From positions 3,627,127 to 3,691,126 of the forward strand of contig CM037464.1 of the NCBI GenBank assembly GCA_021014325.1: DNA of 64,000 nucleotides, read 5' to 3'. Source of the stretch: Plazaster borealis. Its lineage: Eukaryota; Echinodermata; Asteroidea; Forcipulatida; Labidiasteridae. A program made the position numbers and the translations under genes. This document shows, piece by piece, positions 37,097 to 49,599 of this stretch; position 1 is the stretch's first letter; the number at the start of each line of letters is the position of its first letter. Below the pieces are notes generated by a model. It was not told the DNA's origin, did no database searches, and saw nothing but the letters and a program-made list of their open reading frames with translations.

Positions 37097-37575
37097 TTAT
37101 TTTAACCGATAAAGGGGCTGTGTCGTCATGATCAAAGCAGGCCTGTGGCTGTACATGGAACAGACCCCTTGCATATGACGTCACACCAGAGCTGTGTATT
37201 GAGAGAGTTGCGACATGGAGGGACCAGCTTTCTCCGGTCACGTGGTTGCTGGACGCCATTTTGTTCCAAATGCAGCACAACCCAATGGGCAGACTAGTCT
37301 GGCACCCTGTATTCGCCAATGCATTTTTTGGAGACAAAATGGCTTCTAATCGCAAGTTCTCGCAACTCTCTCAATATACGGCTCTGCGTCACACTCTCAA
37401 ACAACGCCCTCACTGAGGCAAAAGGAGGCATATGACAACGACAACACAATATGCACGAACGCGCGCGCTCTCCATTGATACGATACGGGGGGCGTGCTGT
37501 AACTGGGTGAGAGTTCATAATTCTCTGTACAGCCAAAGGCCTTGATTTTGACAAAATAGCCCCTTTAAAGGGGCT
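37097..37575. mobile_element. Foldback family H
   Basis: Left end aaaggggctgtgtcgtcatg with caggcctgtggctgtaca; right end tgtacagccaaaggccttga and atagcccctttaaaggggct. The two halves are inverted copies. gagagttgcgac...ggctctgcg segments also mirror (tgtattgagagagttgcg and cgcaactctctcaatata). A partial copy is in an ODC intron at about 46260-46404. Confidence 0.65.
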
Positions 37576-38807
37576 GTCTTATTTGACCCTATTCAAACAC
37601 AAGTGGAAATATTATTGTATCGGCTTACCAGAACGTTTTACCAAGTAGGCTTTCTAAATAATATACACAAATATATTTTTTTATAATTAATATTTTATTT
37701 TTCCTTTCTGGTTATCTCCACATAATATCTACGTGTAGCATGAACAAAAATGTACTACCCCTAGATTCGTCTTCTATACAATCCAATCGGCTATTATATC
37801 ATGTATATTTTTTACAAACAATAGTGGAGCACATTTCCTTCCTTATAAATTTTGTTGAATCACAGCACTGCACCAAACTCGTCATTTCATACGTTGACAA
37901 AAACTTGAGACTTCTCTTGGGTTTTTTCCCAGAAAAACAGTTGTTTTAAAATTGCGTGGGCTACGGGCTCATGGGGAAGAGTAGGTCATATTTCACGGTT
38001 GAAAGAAATATGCAACTGGACGTCTTGGACTGGTTCGTTCATCAAGAACAGGTTCGAAGTTTGTATAGAAGATTATCAGAGCAACCTTAATACGTGGGCT
38101 TCCCTCATGCATCCCCTCGTGGCGTAACTAAGGGGGCACGGGGGCACGCCCCCAATTGATGTTTCGGAGCTGGCATCCCCCCTTAACATTCAAGCCCTAG
38201 TTTTATAGCTACAGACTACAATCAATTCAATGGATTCATCGATACAAGAAATAAACAAACAAACTTGTCAATATCCCAAGTTCCCAAGTCTTAGACTTAC
38301 CAAACCCTTACAGAGTTGACAATGAACGAAGTTTGTAGGAGGGTACCGTTAGATGATAAACATACAATATTACAAGAACCTTTATCGCAATAGTTCTTTT
38401 TTTTTTTTTTTTACATTCTAAGGGAATGCCACGGCTTAAAAAAAAAATGTGTACAGAAAAAAACCAAATACCGTAGACTTCTTTCTTTGTATAATCGTGC
38501 ATATCTACTTCATAAAAAAAGTACTTCATTTTGGTGTAAAATTTTGACAGAATGATGTGAAATAAACGGAAAATAAACCGAAGAGTTCCTGAAACAAAAG
38601 TACATGAAAGTTGTTTGTTGGGGTGTTGGGGTGTTTGTTTGTTTGTGTGTGTTTTCTTTCTTTCTTTTTCGTCATGGAGGTTAGAGTTGTGCCTTTACCT
38701 CACAATTGCGGTAGGTGTTGATGACACAAGCAGAATGCAAATTAACTGAAATTACCGAGGGGTTGCACATTAGTTAACAATGTTTTTCACACTAGTTATA
38801 GCAGTAA

Positions 38808-38914
38808 ACTTGCGGGAACAACCATGTAAATAACTCATTTGGGAGAAGTGCTGGGTTCCGAGCTGGTGTGGTCTCGACGTTTCAAACAGTGTAGCCTACT
38901 CTGCTCGTCTTTAT
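38808..38914 (-). mobile_element. Penelope-like terminus fragment
   Basis: Single-arm copy of the hairpin at 17511-17686: aacttgcgggaacaaccatg, gagctggtgtggtctcgacg, tttcaaacagtgtagc, ctctgctcgtctt. The ribozyme-like core is degraded. Confidence 0.45.
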
Positions 38915-40194
38915 ATAGTTTTGCTTATGATCCACACCATGCAGTTGATTGGCGACGTTCATTTTGTGAACGTAGTACAACGCAACACGAATTACTGGAG
39001 AAGAGATATCTGTAGCTCACGAACATCTGGATCCAGACTTATAGACTTGCCCAGTCCCTCCGAGTCAGCCTCCCAACCAGTCGATCTGCGCCCTCTACCG
39101 GTGACTAATACAAAAAAACAGCGTCGCCAATCAAGACTACACAATGCACAGCTTCGAACATTACTTATTTTTCACACGCTGGAAGACATTTTTTTTAAAA
39201 TCACACACACAATGACAAATTTTCTGCAACAAATCCTTTAATTAATTGTATCGGTTACCCAATACATAATCAACCAATAATAAATTCAAAACTCAAATTA
39301 ATACAAACAATGCAAGTACATATTTTTGTTATTAAACATCATCACCAAAATTGTTGAAACTGAATAAAACTGAATACGTGTATATTCTAATTGGTATAAG
39401 GATTTATAATTCGAATTGACACACCGTCTGCATTTTGACACTGAATGGAATATGCGTTTTTATTAAATTACAAGCCAAGTCAAATATTGTTTTTCGTTTT
39501 TCTGCAATTCTTCTTCAAACTTTAATTTTTCTGTTTAATTTCCATAAGAAAATTACTTTGCCTTTTAAGAAAGAGAAATTAAAGCCCTTTACTGTCCAGT
39601 ACATCTTAATACATTTTCTCCAAAGGCAGCAAAATTACACGCAAAAATACTTTTAAATATTTTTAAAATGCATTTGTCAAATCAGCTGCAATAAGAAAGA
39701 TAAATTATTTCTAAACGGGCAAAATGCAGCCACATTCCCCTCTCTTGACATATTGTCTTCGGTCAAAGTTGTTTCTAAAAGGAACTACAATGCAAATAGT
39801 TATTTCCTAATCAAATAATTTTAAGTAGGTATTGCAAAAAAGCATTAAAACCTAAGGCCACATCCCAATGCAGAGCTGCCAACATTTGCATCTTGCAATC
39901 AGGGAGAATCTGCACAAAAATCAGCGAGACATTTCGAGCTACATTCAACATAATAGTGAATTGTTTCCATAATGAGTGAGATTTACAAATTTGTTCATCG
40001 GAATTGACAAAGATCGGTTTATTTTCAGGGAAGTTTGGCGAATTTGGGGGCTACGACTGACTGTGGCCAGGTTACTGCAAAGGCATTACGTTCCATGTAG
40101 CAACTGCAGCCTGCAGCAAGCAGCCAGCAGCCTTTGTCGTAGCATTCGCACCACTATTCGGACACGGCCTCACAGTAAAACCATGCAGAGCTGC
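38915..40194. other. Gene-free stretch
   Basis: Open frame 38921-39241 (106 codons) shows no domain. Mostly A/T-rich. Nothing is supported. Confidence 0.45.
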
Positions 40195-40504
40195 ATATAG
40201 ACCCCTTGCACAACGCGCAGCGTACCCGGTACTCACAAGTGCCTATCCTGGGTGTCATTTTGGGTGTCAAAATCGTATACAAACATGCACAAAAGAGAGT
40301 TGACTTCCAAAATGACGTGCATTGTTCGGAGGTGCGTTCCGCATTGTGTGAAGGGGGCTATAGAAATCAATAGAACACCCTTGCATATACGCAAAATGCT
40401 ACAGGTACACTGAGGTCACGCGCATGTTTTTATGCACCAAGAACAGCTATCGTCCAATGATCTGCCTCCTTTTTGAGAGTGTGACGTCATATGCAAGGGG
40501 TCTG
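40195..40504. mobile_element. Foldback family I
   Basis: Left tagaccccttgcacaacgcg; right gacgtcatatgcaaggggtc, inverted ends. The interior ttccaaaatgacgtgcattg/gaggtgcgttccgcattgtg pieces recur at 46940-47065 (aaaatggcgg, gaggtgcgttctgcgtcttg) and 51222-51345 inside ODC introns. Confidence 0.5.
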
Positions 40505-41384
40505 TAACCAGACTTAACTTAAACTGCCAGCCGCATACATGTGTACATGGTACCAGAAATTGGAACATAATTGACTCGACACTGTACAATCTTTAGTTGT
40601 TATTTTGGGCATGAAGGAAATTTGTTGCCAAAGAGAAACATTGCAGTTGAATAGGACTGTGTGACCTCATTTAAGTTAAGTTTCAAAAAGATAACTCGGC
40701 AAAGTTAATGCACTAGCAGCGTGCGCACGATTAAAAACGGGTGACAATATAATAATTGAAACATAATAATCTGAAAATCTTTTTCCCCTTTGAAGTAAAT
40801 AATCAAGACTAATATCCCTTTTCCCAATTGTGTCAGACCAAGTCTAGACTTGAGCTAATAATTCTACAATAATACCCCCAGTATAAATAGATAACGCAAA
40901 CAGCAGAAAATGCAAAAGACGCTCTTCGCTTAAAAGCGAATGGCACCTTCAGAAATATGCCTAGTACCTCTAAACATGAACTACACTTCAAAAGCTTACT
41001 TTGCTGATTCAAATCAGAAGGGCCGATACAACAGTAAGAGTGAGTGGATAGGTAAAACTCAAAATAAATTGTATTCTAGGTTGCAAATTATGTTGTTAAA
41101 AGAGATGAAAATGCGCTCACAGTTTATAGTCATCAGTGAGGCATCATTGACAAATAATAGTCATACGCAGTTCTTACATGTAATATAGCACTTTTCACAA
41201 CTGAAGGGCGTCCCAAAGTGCTTCTTATTTTTTTCTACAGGTATGCAGAGCTATGTTTGGAGTTATGAGACCCATATAACATGTATATTTTACCCATGTA
41301 GCATATGTGACGGTTTACAAGGTGTGCTTCCACAAACTTTTAGCAACCAACTTTGCCACAAACACAGGGTGAACACCTTCACTC

Positions 41385-41600
41385 AAGGGTAGGTGTACTG
41401 GGTTCTTTTAATTGCATCACACAACCCACGGGACCAACGGTGTTAGGTCCCATCCAAAGGACGAAGCAATAATGTGTCTTGCTTAATGACACAAGTGTCA
41501 AGACAGGGACTTGAACCCACACTGTCAATGAAGACACTGGCAACTATCAGTGTTGTTGCTGCATCATCGCCGGCTGACTAATAACCGGCCTTTAGTGAAC
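41385..41600 (-). mobile_element. SINE with tRNA-Leu/Ser-like head
   Basis: Reverse complement reads a gtgtgggttcaagtccctgt B-box-like segment, then cttgacacttgtgtcattaa, gcaagacac and a ttgcttcgtcctttggatgg block, matching 56985-57235 over its length. The better copy has the head gtcgtggccgtgcggttatt typical of a type II tRNA start. Confidence 0.55.
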
Positions 41601-41978
41601 CGTCTGAGCATTACGTATGCTTTCATCAAAGTTCTAGAATTGGATAGATTCCGAAGGGTACCTTCCCTTCGAAAAAATAATCCTCTATCACGCGGGTGGT
41701 CTTTATCATTAAGTTCCCTGTATACAAATGTACATGCCGTTTCTCAGACTATGTTTTTACCAGCCATTTTGGTTCCATTTCGAAAGGAAAAAGATAAACA
41801 AAGACAAAGATGGTCGAACCTTGACAAAGGCTAGTTAAATTAACCAGCATTAGGGTAAGAAAAATAGGATTCAAAGCTTTGGTATTTGAACAAAATACAT
41901 CATACATCATAAACATATCCACTAATATTTGAAAATCATCAAAAGGGAGCATCTCAAAAGTCGGAATGGTAGGAACAT
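41601..41978. other. Intergenic, no gene
   Basis: No exon-like sequence. This separates the convergent 3' ends of Shab and ODC. Confidence 0.5.
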
Positions 41979-41984
41979 TTTAAT
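41979..41984 (-). terminator. Candidate ODC polyadenylation signal
   Basis: tttaat on + is attaaa on -, 289 bp past the ODC stop. No perfect aataaa is seen nearer the stop on that strand. Confidence 0.3.
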
Positions 41985-42272
41985 TGGATCGGATCAGTAT
42001 TCATGGACCATTTCGTTTGGCCGCCGGAACGTTCCAAATACTAATGCCCATTTTCAATCATGTAGGAATTGCTCCCGTACTTGATGCGGTCCAGCAGAAC
42101 CAATGGACTGCGGGCAGTGGGTGTGTACCTACAGGAATATTCTTTTGTGCCTAGAACGTACCGACTTTTCAAACGCTCCCTAAATCACATGGCAGAACTT
42201 ACAAAACATATTCAAAGCAAACATATTTGTTAATTTGTTAAATTCTGTTGAGCTTTTTGGTATGGTGCTGCA

Positions 42273-42456
42273 TCAGAACTCTGGTCCGATCTCGGGAACG
42301 GCAAAGGGAGGGGTGTTTTCAACATCTGCACGGGAGATGAAATTGGTCAACAGGGAGGTGTAGTGGTCAGTGGTCAGTGGAGTGGCTGCATCCTTCAGGG
42401 TAGTATACTTGCAAAGTGGGTTGGGATCATCCGGGAAGATATGCTTGAGCAGGGGC
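42273..42456 (-). CDS. ODC: Ornithine decarboxylase, coding exon 11 (C-terminus, stop)
   Basis: Completes a split Val codon and reads PLLKHIFPDDPNPLCKYTTL then 40 further residues to FAVPEIGPEF and a stop (tga, 42275-42273). It follows acceptor tacag|g in the required phase. This corresponds to the C-terminal region that in vertebrate ODC carries the PEST/degradation signal; the sequence itself is poorly conserved, which is normal for this part. The total protein is 487 residues against 461 in human ODC. Confidence 0.85.
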
Positions 42457-42494
42457 CTGTACAAAATTTTAAAAAAAAACCACAATCGGATTAA

Positions 42495-42900
42495 ATGGGG
42501 TTACTTTACTAATATGGGTAACCACAAGTGTAGGTAACCCAGAAGATAGAATCCAATGGGTGAACTGAAGGGACAAATTCTAAGGATACAGGGTAACTCC
42601 AGGGTAACTCCAGGGTAATTCTAGGGTAATTCTAGGGTAATTCCAGGATAACCTAGAGGTTCTTCGGGGCTCCACAGCCTTGCATATTCACAATAGAGTC
42701 ATGAATACTCGTGGGCATATGCTGGGTCAACTTGGTCATGGATGGGCGACTGCAGATACCAATGGAGATACTGATGTAGGTCCAAATGGGTGAACAAATC
42801 AAAGTTGGGTTAAATGGGGTAACTTTACTGATTTGGGTATAAACACTAATGTGGATAACCCAGAAGATGGGATCCAATGGGTGAACTTTAAAGTTGTGGG
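42495..42900 (+). repeat. Duplicated block with 13-bp tandem repeat in ODC intron 10
   Basis: aaatggggttactttactaa...aatccaatgggtgaact (42493-42565) is repeated at about 42813-42890 (aaatggggtaactttactga...atccaatgggtgaact). Between them about five units of a 13-bp repeat (agggtaactcc / agggtaattct variants) run 42592-42655. Confidence 0.7.
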
Positions 42901-43038
42901 TCTGTACACAATGACAAACCACCTATACTTGAATCAAGTGGATGATTTTTACTCCATTGTGGATTTGCACAAACAACCAGAAACTGTACGCTCCCAATTC
43001 TGAAATTCAAGTTGAAAAAAAGAAAGAGAGAAACTTAC

Positions 43039-43126
43039 ACAAGGGTGTCTGGGACAACGTAATAGCCAATGGGACGCTTGAATCCATTGAACTCCGACCC
43101 TGCACACATGGTGTACGCACCCATAT
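43039..43126 (-). CDS. ODC: Ornithine decarboxylase, coding exon 10
   Basis: Reads (D)MGAYTMCAGSEFNGFKRP then IGYYVVPDTL(V), equivalent to human MGAYT...FNGFQRP. Tyr402 (human Tyr389, a PLP/active-site residue) is present in GAYT. Acceptor aacag|at, donor gt|gtaagt; the phases fit exons 9 and 11. The Tyr is one of the residues replaced in antizyme inhibitors, so its retention argues for an active enzyme. Confidence 0.93.
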
Positions 43127-44146
43127 CTGTTCCGGAAAGGAAAGAACAACGTAAAAGAGTCTGACAGAAGGCTACAGACTGTTACGGCAATGTCACACAG
43201 GGCAAATTTGTCAGGCAACTTGGAGGCAACCAACTGCACTGTTTGCAAAAGGAACACTATAGCAGCACAAGAGACATACCCTAGCTGTAACTCACTTTCC
43301 CCAAGAAAATAATTAGAACACTGAAATGTTAACGAATGTTCTCATTGAAGATTGCCTGGAACTGGTTGCCTATAAATTGCCTCGTGTGTCATGGCCTTTA
43401 GTCAGCTGACTTTTCAGGATGATGCTGCGCATGGGCAAAGACTGTCGGGAACGTATCAGTCACTGATTATTTACGACCCGAGAGTAACTTCGATGATATT
43501 AAGACAATCAGCATAGGGAGGTGTTAGAAAACAAATCAACAGTCGCATGAGTAGAAAAATTCCAACTTCTGCGACGTGTTCCCGAAAGTCAGGAATCGAC
43601 AGCACTTGACCTGTGTGTAGTTGCGACGTCATGCGGGTATTTAAATTGTCGCTGGCCAATCAGCATGCAAGAAGGTAAGCAAGAAATGGCGGCCGCAATA
43701 TAGACTAGCAAATATTACATTTTTATTTGACTTCAGTTTACAATCCTTTTACAAGAAAAATATCAGTTAAATACAGTTTGTCTTGAAACTTTAGGCCGAA
43801 GAAGTCACACGATCGCACTTGTGTCTTTGTCACAGAATCACCGTCGCTGATCAATTGTGGATGACATGAGCATTGTTTTGTATGGGTGAAGCTTGTTCCA
43901 CGACATTCACACAGTTTCTCAGCTACAGTAATCAGAGCATTAATTTTCTGTTTGATGCCAACGGTCGCAGCGCAAGCAAATTGAGGGGTAGACCTGAAGA
44001 CGACTTCATGATGAATGTTTGATGACGAATCAACTGGAACTGGTTTTGAAGTTCTTAAAAACAAAAATTATCTTTGAAAACAATCAATTCCTACACTTAG
44101 TAGTTAATTAAACAAAGACATGTTTAAAGACAAGATATCTCATTAT

Positions 44147-44250
44147 GGTGTCAGTTGATTGCGAGTGGCTCAGAAATTGAGTACAGTTTTACTTCCTTCA
44201 GTCACGGTGACTCAGAGAGGGCAAGTATATATCATCATCGCCATAGCAAT
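44147..44250 (+). repeat. Intronic repeat O, copy 1 (ODC intron 9)
   Basis: ggtgtcagttgattgcgagt, then gtacagttttacttccttca, gtcacggtgactcagagagg and gcaagtatatatcatcatcg. Copies 2 (46520-46622) and 3 (50984-51082) lie in two other introns of the same gene, all in the same orientation. Each contains tgactca, a perfect AP-1 site. Confidence 0.8.
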
Positions 44251-44836
44251 AAGCCATTTTGAGATTTGGTTGACACAACACTGTGACACTATTATTAGGT
44301 TTGGGTCAAATTGTCTGTGTACTCCCAAACCAAAACAGTGTCCACCATCACTCAAAGGGCTAATTATGGAGTATTATAAACAAGAAATTGTTATTTAATA
44401 CTAAACATGTTTAAAACATAATAGCAGAGTTCCTTAGTAATGCCATGTAAGAATAAATGGTTTCCAGCAGTACCTTTTGCCAGAATGCTGAAAAGTCTGT
44501 TTTCGTTGTTATAAACCATGTGACCAGTGACATCAAATATTTACAAAACAGCCACCAAGACTGGTCTTCTTGCAGGTACGATTTGTAAATAATGTCAGGT
44601 GCATGCATTTTTCACATCAATAAATGGGATCATACAATTCCTCAACCTCACATACCACAGTAATAATAATAAAGAGAGATTTATAAAGTGCAAACAGTTG
44701 CAGATCGGTTCCGCCTGAAAAGTGAATCAAACTAAAGAGGGCAAACTTCTCGGTATCAATTAATAGATTGAACATGCATTTCAAAAACAAACTACATTAC
44801 AAATGTCAAAACTACCAGCAGAGTCTTCGTACTGAC

Positions 44837-44963
44837 CTTCATAAATCATCCATTCTCCGACCTCAAGCTCTGGCAGGAGACAGTGCTCGACGATACGGTC
44901 CAGCCCATCGCAAGAAGGTCCCCAGATACTGGTGGAATACTCCAGGGCATTCTTGCTCCTCTC
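44837..44963 (-). CDS. ODC: Ornithine decarboxylase, coding exon 9 (catalytic Cys)
   Basis: Reads [20 protein letters not shown], then [20 protein letters not shown] and YE. Cys373 in GPSCDGLDR is the catalytic Cys (human Cys360), followed by the conserved Asp374. Each active site in the dimer is built with the Cys from the partner subunit. Acceptor aaacag|gag, donor gaag|gtcagt. Confidence 0.95.
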
Positions 44964-45164
44964 CTGTTTGCAAAATGAACAAATATTTAAAAAAATAAAC
45001 AAAGAAATTCATGGATATTTGTGACTTTCTTAAATCCCCTTTTCTACTCACTGATCGGAACAGACAATACGGACACTCACAGACCTGGCGTTACATGGAA
45101 GCACGGAGGCCATGGCCTGTTGCCATGGTCCTGGTGCCCCTTCAAAGGTTTCCCATAGACTTTA

Positions 45165-45500
45165 AGGTTTTTCAATGAAACGCAAAATCAGCAATGTCTG
45201 ATCAGCATTTGTTCTTTTGCATTGTTCCGTGATACTATACTACACATCGCAGCCAAACTGAAAAGGTTTTTCAATGAAACGCAAAATCAGCAATGTCAAA
45301 ATCAGCAATGTCGCAAGAGCAATGGATTTGCGGTTTGCGATCCCATCACAAGTGTGATGGCGATGGTCGCTAACAGGGACTTTAGTGAAATCGGCCCGTC
45401 CTCACTTCCTCCTGAAAAAATTTAAACCCCTTTGCATCCTTCTTTTCCATTTTTCCGTGATACTGTACTACACATCATACCCAAACTGAAAAGATTGAAT
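45165..45500 (+). repeat. Local duplication in ODC intron 8
   Basis: tttttcaatgaaacgcaaaa followed by tcagcaatgtc occurs at 45170 and 45270, with tcagcaatgtc repeated once more. ttccgtgatactatactaca...ccaaactgaaaag at 45225-45264 recurs at about 45455-45494. Confidence 0.65.
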
Positions 45501-45830
45501 AATCGTATTCAGGCCTGAAACTGCTGTAAGGGAAAAGCAGATTTTTCTGCATAAAGGGCACCTTTATGAGGACAATGTAAATTTCTACTGGAATATATCA
45601 AGGAGCACCAAGGCAATGAACAGGGGCATGGAGGCAATTTCCTCCATTGCCTCCGTTAAGTATGAGGGCAGCACATTATTAGCAGAGCCCTTTTTCTTCT
45701 TGAGAAAACAAAACAAAAAACATGTTACTGTTTGTCATTGCGAGTGTATTTTGATCATCCCACACACACACTCATAAAATAACACAACTTCTGCCTGCAA
45801 CCCTTTCTGTTTTTACTGAGAGTAATTTAC

Positions 45831-45964
45831 CTGGAGGAGTTTGGGCTCCACTGTAGCGTGATCGTACAGCAAGCAATTAAATGAACCATAGACCCCGTCG
45901 TTGACGTAGTACATGAACGCTGGCTCTTCACACTTGGATGGAGCAACGGAGTTGGCTACGAGAT
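45831..45964 (-). CDS. ODC: Ornithine decarboxylase, coding exon 8
   Basis: Reads (D)[20 protein letters not shown] then [20 protein letters not shown] and KLLQ. The [15 protein letters not shown] and LYDHA segments are near-invariant in ODC; the latter holds the substrate-contacting Asp. The 12-residue length excess over human ODC lies around the exon 7/8 junction. Acceptor aacag|at, donor cag|gtaaat. Confidence 0.95.
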
Positions 45965-46259
45965 CTGTTATTTCAAAAAGGAGATTTGTGTCAAAATAAG
46001 AAAATCAATGATACTTGAGATGTGTGCGTAGGCCGTGTTCGAATAAGCACCTGCGACTGTGTCACGTGAACAAGCGTTGAAGCATACGATGCCAAGAGTA
46101 AAGCCCTTAGCAACAACCGTAGCTAGAGCTGCAGCCGCCAATTGGGAAACGGTCTTATTTTTTTGGTTTAGCAAAAGCTGTTTATGAAAGAAGGGATTGA
46201 AAATAACAAATTACTGATTTGAACACAAATTTAACAATGTCTTAAAAGTGTAATCATCA

Positions 46260-46404
46260 AAAATAGTATTACAGTGATCTGGTTTTCTTTTAAGGGGGCA
46301 TGCACGCGTGCGCTCTGCATAGATATGATACGGAGGGAGTAACAGGGTGAGAGTTTGTAATTCTATGTACAGCCACAGGCCTGCTTTGATCATGACGACA
46401 CAGG
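46260..46404 (-). mobile_element. Foldback family H, partial copy in ODC intron 7
   Basis: gtgcgctctgcatagatatg, agggtgagagtttgtaattc and gtacagccacaggcctgctt, then tgatcatgacgacac, match 37097-37575. Confidence 0.5.
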
Positions 46405-46519
46405 TAAGGAGAAGTCTTCTTTAAAAACAATGTAACAATGATGACAAATCTCATATTAATGACTAGTAACTTACTAGTATTTCATGGAATGGATTGGTAA
46501 ACTAAACAATTGTGTCTGT

Positions 46520-46622
46520 GGTGTCAGTTGATTGCGAGTGGCTCAGAAATTGAGTACAGTTTTACTTCCTTCAGTCACGGTGACTCAGAGAGGGCAAGTA
46601 TATATCATCATCGCCATAGCAA
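46520..46622 (+). repeat. Intronic repeat O, copy 2 (ODC intron 7)
   Basis: Almost identical to 44147-44250, including cacggtgactcagagagggc and tatatatcatcatcgccata. Confidence 0.8.
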
Positions 46623-46939
46623 CAGATTTATATCAAACACAAAATTATCATTCAATATTTATTTAAGCATGATAGTGACACAAGACAGAAGAGCTGAATT
46701 CCTACAGGTGACTTAAATCCTCCAATATCCTCCTCTACTGTGTAACTCCACACAAAACTGTTTGAATTTAGATAAGATTTGCCACGCTAACCATTTTGGG
46801 AGTGAACACGTAAGCAAAACACTTCCGTCACCTAAAATTCACCATAAACTGTACACATAAAGACATAAATCCCAAAATGGCGAAACCAAGATAAGTGTGA
46901 TGAAGACGACAACTAACAATTCACAATGCACTCTTACAT

Positions 46940-47065
46940 GCACCTATTCCGTCGGACATTTCGGGAGTCAAAATGTACACAAAGGAATTTCCTCCCAAAA
47001 TGGCGGAGGTGGTGGACGCGCCTTGTGCAGAGGTGCGTTCTGCGTCTTGCAAGGGGGTCGATAGA
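46940..47065 (+). repeat. Family I fragment in ODC intron 7
   Basis: Shares ggaatttcctcccaaaatgg and agaggtgcgttctgcgtctt with 40195-40504 and 51222-51345. Confidence 0.4.
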
Positions 47066-47434
47066 AGGATTTGGGATGGTAACGGTGAGTGGCTCCACCA
47101 GTAGCTACTGCCAGAATGTAACCTTGTCAGTACGGCCAGGAGCCGTGGCCATAGTTGCTTGATTCGGGAGCGGCTTATCAGTGTTCTCCCTTAACAGTGG
47201 TCCGCTGGCCAAATTCTAGTTTAAACACCCGAGGACCAGTCAAAAATCTCTCCACTGGTCCAGCTGGCTAGTTTAGTGTTAAAAAACTGCTAATTTAATA
47301 TGGATTATGGACTTGTGAAGAAGCTGTGAAATGACAAGCTAACTGGTCCTGCTGGCTAGACACTGGTAAGTTAACGGCAAACCCTGCTTATGAATGAAGA
47401 AGTTGGAGGTTGTTGATTGATGAAAAATTGTTAC

Positions 47435-47612
47435 CTTTAGACTCCTTGACAGAGAATGTCTGAATGTCGCGAGCAACCATACGCTTGGATGTGATGTTAA
47501 CGCAAAGAGTGAACGCCGATGCCACGTAGAAACGACCTGGTTCCGCGATGATGCGGACTCCGCTGCTGGCTGGAAAATGTTCCTCGAGGGCAGCGTTGAT
47601 CACATGGGCAAA
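47435..47612 (-). CDS. ODC: Ornithine decarboxylase, coding exon 7
   Basis: Reads [59 protein letters not shown]. Glu275 and Arg278 in AEPGR bind the PLP phosphate and pyridine region (human Glu274, Arg277). The exon matches the start of the C-terminal beta-barrel of group IV PLP decarboxylases. Acceptor tgcag|ttt, donor aaag|gtaaca. Confidence 0.96.
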
Positions 47613-48310
47613 CTGCAGGTGGAAATGAAATAATTTGAACAACTTCAATGGTAATTCGAAAGGGTACAGTATTCGACTTAGCCTGTCAATCTTAGAAACA
47701 GAAATTTACCACACATACTTTTTGTTAGTCGGAATGTTGTGATAAATTATTTTAAATCCCTACTATTTGTTATACATTTTGCTTTGTACACCAAAAACAG
47801 TACACAAGGATGTGCTCATTTTTGGTACCTTATGGAGAAAAAGGACAAAACAAAAAAGGGAAATAAAAGGACTCCATATGGGAATTCTAAAGACTGGGGT
47901 GCTCCACAAGGAAATTTGTGTACAAAGTCTACGGGTAAATGTTGAGTGCAGGAAAAAAAAAAAGAAAAAAAAAAAGTGTTCTTATTTTTGTATCCTGCAA
48001 AGTGTGTTGACATTTGCTCCTTTTACAGGTTGGCTCAAAATACACACAGAAAGTAGAGAGCTACCAATGACGATCCCTGAACCAGAGGACCATACACCAT
48101 AGTTCCGATTCTCAATTTGGATTGGAATCAGTAGAAACGGTTAAACAGTTGAACGGAAGTTCCGGTTCACCATTTAGGAAAATATATGATATGCACAAAC
48201 CTAATCCAAGGTGAGATTCGTACTGGGGTCTGCAAAGGTGAGAGGCAGAGAAAAGAAACCACTTAAACCAACGTGATTTCCACTATAAATTTAGAGTATC
48301 TTAACCGTAC

Positions 48311-48476
48311 CTCTTCAAATGGAATAGCTGCAGAAGCCTGGCCAGGGAAACCCCCTCCGATATCCAACAGGTCCATCTTGATTCCAAGGTGCTCTCCATA
48401 GTCAAAGATGGTGCGGGCGGACTGGATAGCATCGGCAAATGCACCGGCATGACGACAGCCACTGCCAACGTGGAAG
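48311..48476 (-). CDS. ODC: Ornithine decarboxylase, coding exon 6
   Basis: Reads (S)FHVGSGCRHAGAFADAIQSA, RTIFDYGEHLGIKMDLLDIG, GGFPGQASAAIPFEE. His198 and Ser201 in FHVGSGC stack on and hydrogen-bond PLP (human His197, Ser200). DIGGGFPG is the glycine loop holding the phosphate (human 235-237). The exon is bounded by tgtag|c and gag|gtacgg. Confidence 0.96.
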
Positions 48477-49599
48477 CTACAGACAAAACAATCACAGAGA
48501 TGCCAACATTTCAAATTCAAAAAGAGTAATTTGCCCTCAGACTCAGATTTTATTTTACAATTTAGCATTAAACAGACCTATAACATACATGATGTACTAA
48601 CCTGTTGTTACTGACCAAATAATGTATTGACTATTGTATCACTTGGTTTTTCCCGGCACGCGTAAACAACCGTCGTAAACAACAGGCAACTCTGTTTATT
48701 TATCATGACGCGACGACACGCTGTTTTCTCATCGCCCCGATATCAACGTCACTATACATGGGGCGATTTGGTTAGCAACTGACATAGCTGGTTGCCAATC
48801 TTCTAACACATTGTCTACGTGTAAAACAAGGACACCAGCCTAATACTTATTACGCCCAATTAGGCTCTTCTACCGTAGGCGCGTTGTTTTTACTGACACA
48901 TTACTACGTATGCGCTGTTTCATGCGCTACAATTCGCACAAACAGTCAGATACCGAGTACATTTTAGTGATACGCGCTATGAAAATAAATAGGAGTCAAG
49001 ACACAACACGTACATTAAATGTTTTATGACTAGATATTTATAAAATCGTAAAGAACGAGGCGAGGATCGTATTATCGTAATTTGATAAATAAATCGTACA
49101 AATTACGCCTAAATCGTAAATGTTGGCATCTCTGCAATCATATTCCAAGCAACATTAGGTCAACTTCAGACCTCCAGATTTCAGTCATGATGTTTGACCC
49201 TTAGAAAAAAAGGAGTAAACTTTTATCGAGTACAAGGGCGGACTTATATTATGATATCGGCTTTATAGATTTTGTCAGGCTATTAAGTAACCAACTTCAT
49301 GGGAACTTCAAGACTGGGGTTGAAGGAGGGGGGAATCCAAGACAAAACTCAAGGGCACCAGAGCCAAGGCTGAGATTTGATGAATGTAAAGCTTCCTGAA
49401 GATTGGTTGACATGCATGGGTTCCCTCTTATTCTGGAATTGGAACCTCCAAGATATTAATTGATAGAAATTTGAAAGCCCCGAAAATATTTTGCGAAAAT
49501 CCTGAAATCTGGGAAAACAAACTGAGAAATCACATGCATGCAGAGCCCAGGTTGCCTCTCCGCGAAACTCAACCCCTAATAATGCGTGTAGTAGCTCAC

